Positions 1 to 9,202 of a stretch of 64,000 nt of DNA are shown in pieces. This DNA is from Bacteroides sp. M10 (GTDB lineage: Bacteria > Bacteroidota > Bacteroidia > Bacteroidales > Bacteroidaceae), in the NCBI RefSeq assembly GCF_014334015.1, contig NZ_CP060488.1, positions 1,942,501-2,006,500 of the forward strand. The letters are read 5' to 3'. Made by a program: the position numbers and the translations under genes. Numbering within the stretch: position 1 is the first letter of the stretch; the number at the start of each line of letters is the position of its first letter. The notes beneath the pieces were generated by a model that was not told where the DNA came from, did not search any database, and was given only the letters and a program-made list of their open reading frames with translations.

Positions 1-614
1 TTATATACAGCAAAGGTTGTATCTATTAAAGCTTTGAATATGTTAGGCTCTATTTCTTCTTTCCAGAAAACGCTTTCCCACTCTATAACTTTTTCTTTTA
101 ATTTATAATGATCTGGTAGGTCGTCTATGCAGATTGAGAAGCCAGCCTTCAATGCTTTTGGATATTTCTGTAGTAATAAAATAAATTTCTCAATAAAATC
201 GTCAGGACAATTAGGGAGGATCTCTAAATCAGAATCGGTATAGGCATAATAAGAATCCTTGAATTGCTTAAATATCCCTGTTTCCCACAATGATAGATGC
301 CCGACATTCTTATTTAACATATATACAGGGTATGGTAATCTTGTATAGTATTCTAATAGTGGAGGGTATGTTGATTGGTTATCAATAATATATAAATTAT
401 GGTATCCTTTACTTTCTAAGCTATGGATTAGCTTTGTTAGCATTTCCAAACGGTTGTAGTTGTTAATAATGATAGGGATGTCTTTATAGTTGATTTTCTT
501 TACTCCAAAAAACCTTTTTTTGATTTCGGGAATAAACCATTTAAGAAATAGCTCTTTAGACCTTTGAAAGTCTTGATTGAATGCTTTATATTTTCGAATC
601 AACTTTCTTCTCAT
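1..614 (-). CDS. Glycosyltransferase, GT-A type (3' end outside window)
   Basis: The frame is open from an ATG at 612-614 to the left edge, giving about 204 residues with no stop, so the C-terminus is missing. The start reads MRRKLIRKYKAFNQ. A GT-A/Rossmann opening follows: a strand IPIIINNYNRLEMLTKLI, then NLYIIDNQSTYPPLL, NKNVGHLSLW, and YAYTDSDLEI, which is the acidic metal-binding DxD-like position. This pattern is typical of family 2-like transferases that add a sugar from an NDP-sugar during surface polysaccharide synthesis. It lies downstream of another glycosyltransferase on the same strand (806-1678) but has its own promoter-like box at 671-678. The acceptor and sugar cannot be inferred. 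Confidence 0.8.
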   Translation of the reverse strand, partial: MRRKLIRKYKAFNQDFQRSKELFLKWFIPEIKKRFFGVKKINYKDIPIIINNYNRLEMLTKLIHSLESKGYHNLYIIDNQSTYPPLLEYYTRLPYPVYMLNKNVGHLSLWETGIFKQFKDSYYAYTDSDLEILPNCPDDFIEKFILLLQKYPKALKAGFSICIDDLPDHYKLKEKVIEWESVFWKEEIEPNIFKALIDTTFAVY

Positions 615-670
615 TTTTTATTTCTGTTAACAATGATGTTATACATTAGTTTTTTCTGGTTTATAGATTG

Positions 671-678
671 CAAAGCTA
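671..678 (-). promoter_or_regulatory. Promoter -7 box for glycosyltransferase at 614
   Basis: CAAAGCTA on the plus strand reads TAGCTTTG on the minus strand, matching the Bacteroides -7 consensus TAnnTTTG. It lies 57 bp upstream of the start codon at 614, in the 191-bp gap between the two glycosyltransferases. This suggests the second gene can be transcribed separately from the first. Confidence 0.45.
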
Positions 679-805
679 CTATTTTTTTTTGATTAATATT
701 CGTCATTTCTAATATTGTATATTCAATGTTATTATTGTATGATGTTTGGATAGAGGTCGGCATTAGATTCTTTTAGATATTCAGAGTGACGACTTGAGGT
801 GTTTA

Positions 806-1678
806 TTATCTTTTTCTTTTAAGAAATCTTTCTATTAAAAATAAGAATTTAATATACTGTCGTGCTTTTCTTTGGATCCAAACAGTGTCTATGAGTTGTT
901 GAACTCGGTGCTTTGATAATATGTCTAATGCCTGCTCTTGAGTTCTTACCTTCTCTTGAAGGGTAGTATGATTCTGATAAAACTCGCTAATCAAATAGGG
1001 AAAATTATTTTTAAAAAAATCGGAACGTTCTTGCATGATTAAGTTGCCACTTTTAGGGTCAGAACTTATTCCATAAACATTAAAGTATGAGACTGCAAAA
1101 TTTAGATGTTTTGTTGTGCGATTAAACAAAAGGATCTGTTTTATAAAAAAAGCCCAATCTGATATAATCCGGTATTTTTCTTCATATAGCATATTTTTAA
1201 AGAGTTCTCTTTTAATAAAAGTCGACGGATGTCCTAAAGAATAATTATATATAAAAGGTAGGGTCAATTTATCGGGATAAGGGCTGATTTGTATATCATC
1301 AGCATTGCGATACTGATATAAATCAGCATAGACAATATCTTCTGTGAAATTTTCTTTAAATACTCGTGCTAGAATGTCATTTTCTAACCAATCACCGGAA
1401 TTTAAAAACAAAAGATAGTTGCCTTTAGCTTTAATAATTCCTTTGTTCATAGCATTATAGATTCCTTTATCAGGTTCTGATACCCAATAAGATAAATGTG
1501 ATGCATACTTTTTTATAATGTTAATACTATTATCGGTTGAGGCTCCATCAATAATAATATGTTCAAAATCCTTAAAGGATTGTTTTTTCCATATACTTTC
1601 TAGAGTTTTCTCTAAGCCCTGAGCGTCATTTCTGTTAATTGTGATTATGGATAGTTGTGGCGTATTGTTTAGGTTCAT
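806..1678 (-). CDS. Family 2 glycosyltransferase
   Basis: A 290-residue GT2 enzyme. The N-terminus has the classic GT-A features: LSIITINRNDAQGLEKTLES, then the strand FEHIIIDGASTDNS, then SEPDKGIYNAMNKGIIKAKG, and LLFLNSGDWL, where the usual DDD/DxD metal motif is NSGD. Similar WcaA-like transferases use this SEPDxGIYDAMNKG signature and act on lipid-linked oligosaccharides at the cytoplasmic membrane. The C-terminus (about 230-290) is basic, with KRFLKRKR at the very end, suggesting peripheral membrane attachment. It belongs to a surface polysaccharide gene set continuing past the left edge. A minus-strand TATTTTTG box at 1817-1824 is the likely promoter, leaving a leader of about 130 nt. 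Confidence 0.88.
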   Translation of the reverse strand: MNLNNTPQLSIITINRNDAQGLEKTLESIWKKQSFKDFEHIIIDGASTDNSINIIKKYASHLSYWVSEPDKGIYNAMNKGIIKAKGNYLLFLNSGDWLENDILARVFKENFTEDIVYADLYQYRNADDIQISPYPDKLTLPFIYNYSLGHPSTFIKRELFKNMLYEEKYRIISDWAFFIKQILLFNRTTKHLNFAVSYFNVYGISSDPKSGNLIMQERSDFFKNNFPYLISEFYQNHTTLQEKVRTQEQALDILSKHRVQQLIDTVWIQRKARQYIKFLFLIERFLKRKR

Positions 1679-2010
1679 TTCTATTGTTTTGGTTTATGAT
1701 GATTGTTGTTGGTTGATTGTATATTAGTGTGCTATAATCATGTGGAAATTCTGTTTTTGTGCTTATAGGAGTCTCTAAGGATTTTCTCTATGATAATTAT
1801 TCCTGCATTTTTTTTGCAAAAATAGTGATTTATGCGTAATAATATATGTTCAGTGATTAGAAAAATGAATAAAGTTTGGATAATTTTTGTGATATCTATA
1901 TATGTTTAAAACAAAAAAGATAAACAAAAAAAGAGAAACAAAATCTTTTTTTCAATCGTATAGTCTATCTTTGTACGAAAGAATCCTAAACCTGTTATTT
2001 TTATTTACTT
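1679..2010. promoter_or_regulatory. Divergent intergenic region with two promoters
   Basis: This AT-rich gap separates divergent genes. On the minus strand CAAAAATA at 1817-1824 (TATTTTTG) fits the -7 consensus for the glycosyltransferase. On the plus strand TATCTTTG at 1966-1973 fits it for the lipoprotein gene at 2011, with a T-rich tract at 1945-1953 at about the -33 position. No further open frame or hairpin stands out. Confidence 0.55.
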
Positions 2011-3732
2011 ATGGGCATATTTGAAAATCGATCACTCGTAAGCAGTGATAGACTGAAGCGATTGTTGCTTTTTGTATTGTTTTTGTTATCTGGACTAATG
2101 TTGTTAGTTGGATGTCATGAAGATCAAGAGGAAGAAGTTATATCTTCAATTTATAATGAAGATGATCTGAAATATGAAGATAGCCTGAAACAATATTTGC
2201 GAAATACTTATCCCTCTGTTATAAATAAAGTATCTGTAACAGAATCCTCTATTGAAATTGTGGGTAACTGTGTGGGTGAAGGGCATTTTTATTTGGGTGA
2301 GATCCCTCCTTATTTGGATGTTACAAAGATAGACAAGGCCCCATATAAGGTAGAGCTGACTGAAGCATCGTTTAGTATCGTATTAGATCGTTTTATTGAA
2401 AGAGAAGGTGTTTTATATGATCGGTTATTGTCAAAATGGGCTATTTTTCAAATGACAGATCTAGCAGACCAATTGGTGTCTCATGCACGACATGCAGATG
2501 AAATTTGGGCATATCAACATTTATCTCCTATTACATTGACTTCTAAGAAAGGACTGGGAGGTCTTACTGCAAATTCGTTTATATCAGATTTAAGTTTATT
2601 GGGTATTAGTAGTGCTACAATTAATGTTTGTATTACTCATTTTATGCATCTTACTCCCAAAGCAGGAGATATAGAACATCTATATGGAGGAAAAACGTAT
2701 TATATGGATGAAGAGTATCTCAATAATACTTTAGACAAAGTTTTATTAGAAGCAACAAAAAAAAGGAATATCTCCGTTGCGGCAATTATTTTAATTGATC
2801 CGGCTTCACGAAGTGTAGATACGGGAATTGGAGAATTATTACAGCATCCGGATTATAGTGAAGGAACTTATACGATGCCTAATATGACAACCTTGGAGTC
2901 GGTAAATTGCTATGCTGCGGCACTTGATTTTTTAGCTAGAAGGTATTGTAGATCAGATAATCGCTATGGACGTATCTCTCATTGGATTATACATAATGAG
3001 GTTGATGGTGGGCTCTCATGGACAAATATGGGAGTGAAGCCTGTTACTATCTTTTCGGATACTTATATAAAGTCTATGCGTATGTGTTATAATATTGTGC
3101 GTCAGTATGATGAACATGCAGAGGTGTTCGCTTCTTTTTCACATTCGTGGACTGATATTTCTAATGTGGGATGGTATACTAGTAAAGACATTGTTGATTT
3201 GTTGAATACTTATAGTCGGGTTGAGGGAGATTTCCAATGGGCTATGGCATATCATAGTTATGCGCAATCATTATTTAATCCTTGTACATGGCTTGACCCG
3301 GATGCAACTTACTCTATGGATACAAAGTATATAACATTCAAGAATTTAGAGGTGTTGAATAAATGGGCTTTGTCTAAAGAAAATAAGTATAAAGGGACTG
3401 TTAAGCGTTCTGTATGGCTTTCAGAGGCAGGTGTAAATTCTCCTACATATTCAGATGAGGATTTTCAGAAACAGGCGGCAGGTTTTGCTTACGCATGGAA
3501 AAAGATAAACGCATTAGAAGGCATAGACGGAATACAATGGCACAATTGGTTTGATCATCCAGGTGATGGGGCTTGCTTGGGGTTGCGTAAGTATCTGGAT
3601 GCAACTTATAATGGAGAAGCAAAGCCGGTTTGGTATGTCTATCAAAAAGCAAACACAGAAGAAGATGAATATTTTGAACAGTTTCTATCCGTAATTGGAA
3701 TTTCTGATTGGAATATTATTGAAAAATTTTAA
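2011..3732 (+). CDS. DUF5722-like lipoprotein, probable glycoside hydrolase
   Basis: A 573-residue protein. The N-terminus has a basic segment, a hydrophobic stretch and a lipobox LLVGC ending at Cys35, followed by an acidic run. This predicts an outer-membrane lipoprotein that is probably surface exposed. The rest resembles the DUF5722 family as I recall it. It shows clan GH-A hallmarks: HWIIHNEVDGG, where Asn-Glu330 would be the acid/base at the end of strand 4, and WLSEAGVNS, where Glu472 would be the strand-7 nucleophile, followed by GIQWHNWFDH. These assignments are inferred from motif order; no substrate is known. It lies 31 bp upstream of a paralogue lacking only the extra N-terminal domain. 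The start ATG is 38 bp after a TATCTTTG box. Confidence 0.7.
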   Translation: MGIFENRSLVSSDRLKRLLLFVLFLLSGLMLLVGCHEDQEEEVISSIYNEDDLKYEDSLKQYLRNTYPSVINKVSVTESSIEIVGNCVGEGHFYLGEIPPYLDVTKIDKAPYKVELTEASFSIVLDRFIEREGVLYDRLLSKWAIFQMTDLADQLVSHARHADEIWAYQHLSPITLTSKKGLGGLTANSFISDLSLLGISSATINVCITHFMHLTPKAGDIEHLYGGKTYYMDEEYLNNTLDKVLLEATKKRNISVAAIILIDPASRSVDTGIGELLQHPDYSEGTYTMPNMTTLESVNCYAAALDFLARRYCRSDNRYGRISHWIIHNEVDGGLSWTNMGVKPVTIFSDTYIKSMRMCYNIVRQYDEHAEVFASFSHSWTDISNVGWYTSKDIVDLLNTYSRVEGDFQWAMAYHSYAQSLFNPCTWLDPDATYSMDTKYITFKNLEVLNKWALSKENKYKGTVKRSVWLSEAGVNSPTYSDEDFQKQAAGFAYAWKKINALEGIDGIQWHNWFDHPGDGACLGLRKYLDATYNGEAKPVWYVYQKANTEEDEYFEQFLSVIGISDWNIIEKF

Positions 3733-3763
3733 TTTATCTGCATTATTAACTAAAACTGAAATT

Positions 3764-5962
3764 ATGAAAATGTTAAGTATTATTTGTACCAAAAAGCTGG
3801 TATATGTTGTAAGGCGTTGTGTTATGCCGTTGTTAATACCGTTTTTAATTGTGAATGTGATTTCTTGTGGTGATGATTTTGTGGAAGACACTGGAGGAGG
3901 TTCTATACCTCCTGAAGAGATCATAACTCCTCCTGTTTATATGCTATTAGATGGTCCATATAAATCAGGGGTAGTTTTAACTCGAAATGAGGATGATAGT
4001 TATATTATAGAAACTATTGATGGAGATCCGTGGGTTACGGGTGGCCGATTTAAGGAAGACATTCCAGAGGAATGTAATGTGCTTGAGTTTGAATACCAGA
4101 CAATGATGGGTATAAGCAATCTGGAACTTTTTTTCGCAGATGCTGAAACCAATATTGATGCTTCTCATAGCATGAGTGCAGGGGAAGTTCCGGGTACTGA
4201 AACATGGAAATCTTTTAGCGTGCGTTTAAAACAATATCGTAAAGATTTTGATTGGGGAAAAAAGGGCGATTATTTGCGGATAGATTTTGGTAATGTTCCT
4301 GATAATACGATACAAATACGTAATATATGTCTGCGTGTAATGAATGAGGAGGAAAGGAAGGAAGAGGAGGAAGAAGATAATGAAATTCTCAATAAGGAAA
4401 AATATGAGCAAAATATAAAAGACTATCTAAATAAGGGTTATAATTGCCATGTGACTGATATCACCGTCGGGAAGGACATAATTAGTGTCCAGGGAAACTA
4501 TCAGGGGGATGGAATTTTCTTTTTAGGAGAAATACCGCCTTTTGTTGATATGTTTAAAGCAAAAAAGATAGAATCTATATATAAAACAGTTTTGTCACAG
4601 AATTCTTTTGAAATCCATTTGAATCGTTATGCGGCTATTGGTGGTTATCAGTATGATCGTTTGTTATCTAAGTGGGCAATATTTAAGGAAGGAGTAGAAA
4701 AAGATGAGCAAGTATCTCATGCTCGTTATGTGGGGGCAGATGGAATTTATGTAAAACAAAATGTTGGAGCTATTCCATTAAAGTCTAAAAAAGGATTGGG
4801 GGGACTTATAAATCATGAGTTTCTTGCATCAGATTTAGATGAATTAGGAATCAGCAGTGCTACAATAAATATTCCTATTACAAATTTTATGCATCTTTCT
4901 CAACAGTCGGGAGATATTCCGTATGTGTATGGGGGAGTAACTTATTATTTTAATGAGGAGTATCTTAGAAGTGCATTTGATGTGGTATTGGAACAAACTA
5001 GCCAGCGCAATATTTCTGTTGCTGGTATTTTGTTGGTTTCTCCTGAAGGAGATGCTGGAGAACTTCTGAAACATCCGGATTTTAATGGCATAGCTCCTTA
5101 TACCATGCCTAATATGACTACTATAGAGTCTACGCAATGTTATGCTGCTGCGCTTGATTTTCTGGCACAAAGATATAGTAAACCTGGTATGCGTATTGCG
5201 CATTGGATTATTCATAATGAGGTGGATGGAGGTAGTCATTGGACAAATATGGGAGATAAACCAATTGCTACATTTATGGATACGTATCTTCGTTCAATGC
5301 GTATGTGTTATAATATTGTACATCAATATGACCAGAATTCAGAGGTTTTTATTTCTTTCTCTCATGGATGGAATATTGCTGCTGGGGGCGGTTGGTATAA
5401 GGTCAGAGATATGCTTGACTTTATGAATCTGTTTTGTAAAGCAGAGGGAGACTTCTTTTGGTCATTGGCATGCCATAGTTACCCGGCTCAATTGGGGAAT
5501 CCTTGTACTTGGGATGATGCTCAGGCTACTTTTTCTATGGATACAGAATATGTGACATTGAAGAACCTTGAAGTATTGGATAAATGGGTTAGTATCCCGC
5601 AAAACCAATATAAGGGAGGCATCAGGCGTTCTGTGTGGCTTTCTGAGGCTGGAACATGCTCTCCAAGTTATGCGGATAAGGATTTGCAGAATCAAGCTGC
5701 TGGGTTTGCTTTTGGGTGGAAGAAGATCAATGCTTTGGAAGGGATTAATGGAATCCAATGGCATAGTTGGTTCGATCATCTGGGTGATGGTGCTCGTTTA
5801 GGATTACGTAAATACAATGATGCGGAATATCAGGGGGAAGCTAAACCGGTATGGATGACTTATCAAAAAGCTGGTACTGATGCAGAAAATGAGTACTTTG
5901 AACAATACTTGCAGCGGATTGGTATTGATAGCTGGGAAGGTATCATTCAGAAGATTCCATAA
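3764..5962 (+). CDS. DUF5722-like lipoprotein with added N-terminal domain
   Basis: A 732-residue paralogue of the preceding gene. I take the ATG at 3764 rather than an earlier in-frame ATG at 3695, because 3695 lies inside the upstream gene and 3764 gives a proper lipoprotein signal (VNVISC, lipid Cys35). Residues about 55-190 form a separate, probably beta-sandwich domain (FEYQTMMGISNLELFF, DYLRIDFGNVP, TIQIRNICLRV) of the kind often used for glycan binding; that role is an inference. A very acidic linker (about 192-206) leads to the TIM-barrel-like part. That part has HNEVDGG (Glu486), WLSEAGTCS (Glu628) and GIQWHSWFDH, in the same order and spacing as its neighbour. The pair probably arose by tandem duplication plus domain gain or loss. 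Confidence 0.7.
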   Translation: MKMLSIICTKKLVYVVRRCVMPLLIPFLIVNVISCGDDFVEDTGGGSIPPEEIITPPVYMLLDGPYKSGVVLTRNEDDSYIIETIDGDPWVTGGRFKEDIPEECNVLEFEYQTMMGISNLELFFADAETNIDASHSMSAGEVPGTETWKSFSVRLKQYRKDFDWGKKGDYLRIDFGNVPDNTIQIRNICLRVMNEEERKEEEEEDNEILNKEKYEQNIKDYLNKGYNCHVTDITVGKDIISVQGNYQGDGIFFLGEIPPFVDMFKAKKIESIYKTVLSQNSFEIHLNRYAAIGGYQYDRLLSKWAIFKEGVEKDEQVSHARYVGADGIYVKQNVGAIPLKSKKGLGGLINHEFLASDLDELGISSATINIPITNFMHLSQQSGDIPYVYGGVTYYFNEEYLRSAFDVVLEQTSQRNISVAGILLVSPEGDAGELLKHPDFNGIAPYTMPNMTTIESTQCYAAALDFLAQRYSKPGMRIAHWIIHNEVDGGSHWTNMGDKPIATFMDTYLRSMRMCYNIVHQYDQNSEVFISFSHGWNIAAGGGWYKVRDMLDFMNLFCKAEGDFFWSLACHSYPAQLGNPCTWDDAQATFSMDTEYVTLKNLEVLDKWVSIPQNQYKGGIRRSVWLSEAGTCSPSYADKDLQNQAAGFAFGWKKINALEGINGIQWHSWFDHLGDGARLGLRKYNDAEYQGEAKPVWMTYQKAGTDAENEYFEQYLQRIGIDSWEGIIQKIP

Positions 5963-6343
5963 TGTTTATTATTTAGGACTATATTGCTAGATATTGTAGT
6001 GTAAGTAGTTGGCTATTTCTGTTCTTATTTTTTGATGCCTCTGATGTTCTCTTATAAATTATGTGGTTTATATGGGAGCAAGGATATGATTGGCACTATA
6101 ATTTTGATGTGCGTCTATTATTCAATAAAAGAATATATTATATCAAACAGATCTTGGATATAAGATGGGGTCTTTAAAATAAGTGGAATCTGTTATTTGT
6201 TGGTTATCATAATTATGTTTCTTAGTTAAATGTTTTTTGATACTATCTTTGGCTTAAAGGTTATTCGTATATGCATTTTGACTATGAAATTATCCGCTAT
6301 ATATTAAAGAATGAGTATTCTTTTTCTGTGAGGATTATGATAG
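5963..6343. other. Intergenic, no gene seen
   Basis: This AT-rich stretch follows the DUF5722-like genes. I see no open frame with a coding appearance, no RNA gene and no clear terminator hairpin. It ends at the inverted repeat beginning at 6344. Confidence 0.5.
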
Positions 6344-6440
6344 ATATAGAGTAAATTGCCGAATAAAACTAGCATTTTCTAGAAAAACTGTAGCTTTCAT
6401 TCGGCAATTTACTCTATATTTTTCTGTATAACCCCAAAAC
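6344..6440. repeat. Hairpin element upstream of ATPase, copy 1
   Basis: An inverted repeat with arms ATATAGAGTAAATTGCCGAA (from 6344) and its reverse complement ending at 6419 brackets a short AT-rich centre. It is followed by CTGTATAACCC just before the ATPase start. The same arrangement, with sequence drift, recurs at 9101-9200 upstream of a truncated ATPase copy. The hairpin and the ATPase 5' end therefore appear to have been duplicated together. Confidence 0.6.
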
Positions 6441-6445
6441 AAGAA

Positions 6446-7398
6446 ATGATGGATACGCTTTATAGGTCATACCGGATGTTGCTTAGCGACATATCCACTG
6501 AATTTATCCGTTATCTCCATGATGAGATAGAGTGGAGTAGTAGGCTTATTGCTATTTTAGGTCCACGCGGTGTTGGTAAAACAACTATGCTTTTGCAACA
6601 TATCAAGCTATATGATAATATCGACGAGACCTTGTTTGTGACAGCTGATGATTTGTATTTTGCAGAACATAAACTGATTGATCTGGCGATGGACTTCTAT
6701 CAGCATAGAGGAAAAAACTCTATATTGACGAAATACATAAGTATGCTGGTTGGGCTCGGGAGATAAAGAATATATACGATCTGATTCCCAAACTGCAAGT
6801 CGTGTATACTGGTTGCTCTATATTGGATTTGGAAGTCGGAGAGGTTGATTTGAGTCGTAGGAAGTTGGAATATCGTATGGCGGGGTCGTCTTTCCGCGAA
6901 TACCTTGCCATTTCGTATGGTTATCATTTACCTGTTTATTCTTTAGAAAATATACTAGAACATAAAGTAGATTTTCCTTATGCCGAGGCGCGTCCTATTT
7001 TGTTGTTTAAGGAGTATCTGCAGCATGGCTATTACCCTTTCTTTCAGGAAAAGGGATATTTGCTTCGTTTACAAAGTATCATTAAGCAGACTTTGGAAAA
7101 TGATATACCGACTTTTGCGAATATGAATATAGCGACAGCATTGAAATTGAAAAGACTGTTGTATATTATAGCGAAAAGTGTTCCGTTTAAACCAACTTTT
7201 ACCAAGTTGGCGACTTTGCTTGATATGAATAGAAATACGGTTTCTGATTTGATGTGTTATCAGGAAAAGGCTGGAACAATTAATCAGCTTCGGGCAGAGA
7301 CGGAAGGTGTCAGACTTTTAGGCAAAGTGGACAAGGTGTATCTGAATATTACGAATTTGTCTTATGTACTTTCTGACAATACACCAGATGTTTATTGA
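6446..7398 (+). pseudogene. AAA ATPase (AAA_14/DUF4143), frameshifted and 3'-truncated
   Basis: Two consecutive frames together match the intact ATPase at 7824. The first (6446-6766) has MMDTLYRSYRMLLSDISTEF and the P-loop GPRGVGKTT. The second continues with LYIDEIHKYAGWAREIKNIY (Walker B, DE) and YRMAGSSFREYL, which belong to the same domain. The break is at about 6710-6718, in GGAAAAAACTC: one extra A, or a -1 slip on the heptamer A AAA AAC, restores the frame. The 3' part stops at about LSDNTPDVY, roughly 85 residues short of the paralogue. It lacks the terminal region carrying the VEYGKKTGDF and ILEVGGEGK motifs. I call it a pseudogene; recoding is possible for the first break but would not repair the missing C-terminus. 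Confidence 0.75.
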
Positions 7399-7823
7399 GG
7401 TCGCTTTCTGCCATTTTGTATGCAATCATTCTTTTTATATAATCACTTGATCCCTTACTGGCAATTCTTTTCTGCTTATATAAATGTTCAATGTTAAATA
7501 ATCGCTACTATTTCTTTTTTGCATATGTTATTCCAATTCTGATAAGAAATGTTTCCTTTCTTGATCCTTTAACGATTTGAGAGTGCATCGTTGACTGTAA
7601 GACTCTTACATCCCCATTCCATTGTGGAACGAAAGGTTTCAGGAATTCTCCGTGAGTATTGTATCAGCAGGTGGAATATTATATGGTAGATATAGGCTTG
7701 AGACACCTTTTGTTGAGAACGTGTTCATTTGCTGTTTGCAAACAGCAAAAAGTACGAGAAAATGCTGTTTGCAAACAGCAAATGATTATCTTTGTATCTC
7801 ATAATACTAAGATATAGGAATGT
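7399..7823 (+). promoter_or_regulatory. Twin 16-bp palindromes and promoter of DUF4143 ATPase
   Basis: Most of this 425-bp gap shows nothing recognisable. Its last 100 bp hold two identical perfect palindromes GCTGTTTGCAAACAGC at 7731-7746 and 7764-7779, 33 bp apart start to start (about three helical turns). The second ends 7 bp before a TATCTTTG -7 box at 7787-7794. It therefore covers the -33 region, as expected of an operator for a dimeric repressor. The ATPase ATG follows at 7824. Which protein binds is unknown. Confidence 0.65.
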
Positions 7824-9023
7824 ATGGAAACTCTTTTTGCGAAACAAGACCGTTTGTTGTCATTGACATCGACTGAGATTATAAGGACATTGATGCATCG
7901 AATCAATTGGGATGCTCAGTTGGTGGCTATTAGAGGACCTCGAGGAGTGGGGAAAACAACTTTAATGTTACAGTATATGAAACTGCATTATGAGGTTTAT
8001 AGTAGGGACGTGCTCTATTGTACATTGGATTCTGTTTATTTCTCTAATCATACTTTGCTGGAATTGGCGGATGTATTCGTAAAGAATGGTGGAAAGCATC
8101 TCTTTCTGGATGAGGTACATAAATATCCGACTTGGAGTAAGGAGATAAAAGAAGTATATGACATGTATCCCGATTTGAAGGTTGTGTTCAGTGCGTCCTC
8201 TTTACTCAATATATTAAATGCTGATGCCGACTTATCCAGACGTTGTATTCCTTATGAGATGCAGGGGCTCTCTTTCCGAGAATTTCTATTGTTTTACAAA
8301 CAAATGAGCTTTCCCGTATGTACGCTGGAAGAAGTCTTGACCTCGCCCGAAAAGATTTGTTCGGAAGTGAATAAAGTGTGTCGCCCTTTACCTCTTTTTA
8401 AAGAATATCTGCAATATGGATATTATCCGTTTTATTTGAAAAATCAGATAGATTATTATACAAGTATAGAACAGGTTGTTAATTTTATTGTAGAAACGGA
8501 ATTGCCCCAGTTGTGTGGAATTGATGTGGGTAATGTGCGTAAGATAAAGGCCTTGTTGGGCATTCTTGCAACTTCTGTTCCTTTTGAGGTGGATATTTCC
8601 AAATTGTCAACAACTATAGGTATTCATCGTAATACTGTCATCGAATATCTGAATAGCTTGGAAAAGGCGAAACTGCTCCATTTGCTATACGCGGATCTAT
8701 TGTCTGTTAAGAAGATGCAAAAGCCGGATAAGATTTTTCTGGATAATCCTAATCTGCTATATGCTTTAGCTTCCCATCCTGTGAAAACAGGAACGGCACG
8801 TGAAACGTTTGTGGTCAATCAACTTTCGTGTGACAATGAAGTGGAGTACGGGAAGAAAACCGGAGATTTTAGGGTCAATGGAAGATATATTTTGGAAGTT
8901 GGTGGTGAAGGTAAAACGTATGATCAGATTGCAGATGTGCCTGATTCTTATATTTTAGCTGATGGAATAGAAACGCCTTACAGGTGTAAATTGCCGATTT
9001 GGATTGTCGGCTTCCTGTATTGA
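7824..9023 (+). CDS. AAA ATPase with DUF4143 C-terminus
   Basis: A 399-residue intact member of the AAA_14/DUF4143 family. The Walker A motif GPRGVGKTT lies at about 38-46. Walker B HLFLDEVHKY (Asp96-Glu97) is followed by SASSLL, the usual sensor-1-like strand. A winged-helix-like segment lies around 255-290 (IGIHRNTVIEYLNSLEKAKL). The C-terminal region has VEYGKKTGDFRVNGRYILEV, a pattern resembling a degenerate PD-(D/E)XK nuclease core. Such ATPases are very common and multicopy in Bacteroides, and their cellular role is not established. A broken paralogue lies upstream and a 24-codon remnant downstream. Two palindromes overlapping its promoter suggest tight repression. Confidence 0.88.
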   Translation: METLFAKQDRLLSLTSTEIIRTLMHRINWDAQLVAIRGPRGVGKTTLMLQYMKLHYEVYSRDVLYCTLDSVYFSNHTLLELADVFVKNGGKHLFLDEVHKYPTWSKEIKEVYDMYPDLKVVFSASSLLNILNADADLSRRCIPYEMQGLSFREFLLFYKQMSFPVCTLEEVLTSPEKICSEVNKVCRPLPLFKEYLQYGYYPFYLKNQIDYYTSIEQVVNFIVETELPQLCGIDVGNVRKIKALLGILATSVPFEVDISKLSTTIGIHRNTVIEYLNSLEKAKLLHLLYADLLSVKKMQKPDKIFLDNPNLLYALASHPVKTGTARETFVVNQLSCDNEVEYGKKTGDFRVNGRYILEVGGEGKTYDQIADVPDSYILADGIETPYRCKLPIWIVGFLY

Positions 9024-9100
9024 CGGGGAACCTGCAGGAAATATTCTTTCTTATAATGTCTGGGGCGTAAATAAGCGTGCATAAGCGGTTGATGATAAGG

Positions 9101-9200
9101 TTAGAGTAGAGTTGCCGAATGAAACCTGCAGTTTTTCTAAAAAATGCTGGTTTTATTCGGCAATTTACTTTATGTTTGTCTGTATAACCCAAAAATGAGA
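9101..9200. repeat. Hairpin element, copy 2
   Basis: This is the second copy of the element at 6344. It has the arm GTTGCCGAATGAAACC and a right arm GGTTTTATTCGGCAA, then CTGTATAACCC and a short A-rich run before ATGATGGATAC. The arms have diverged from copy 1 but still pair, so the dyad itself seems to be maintained. Confidence 0.6.
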
Positions 9201-9202
9201 AA

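Noticed and set aside
7622..7804. 60-codon frame across the twin palindromes
   Set aside because: Its sequence is dominated by the repeat and it overlaps the promoter box of the ATPase; no family support.
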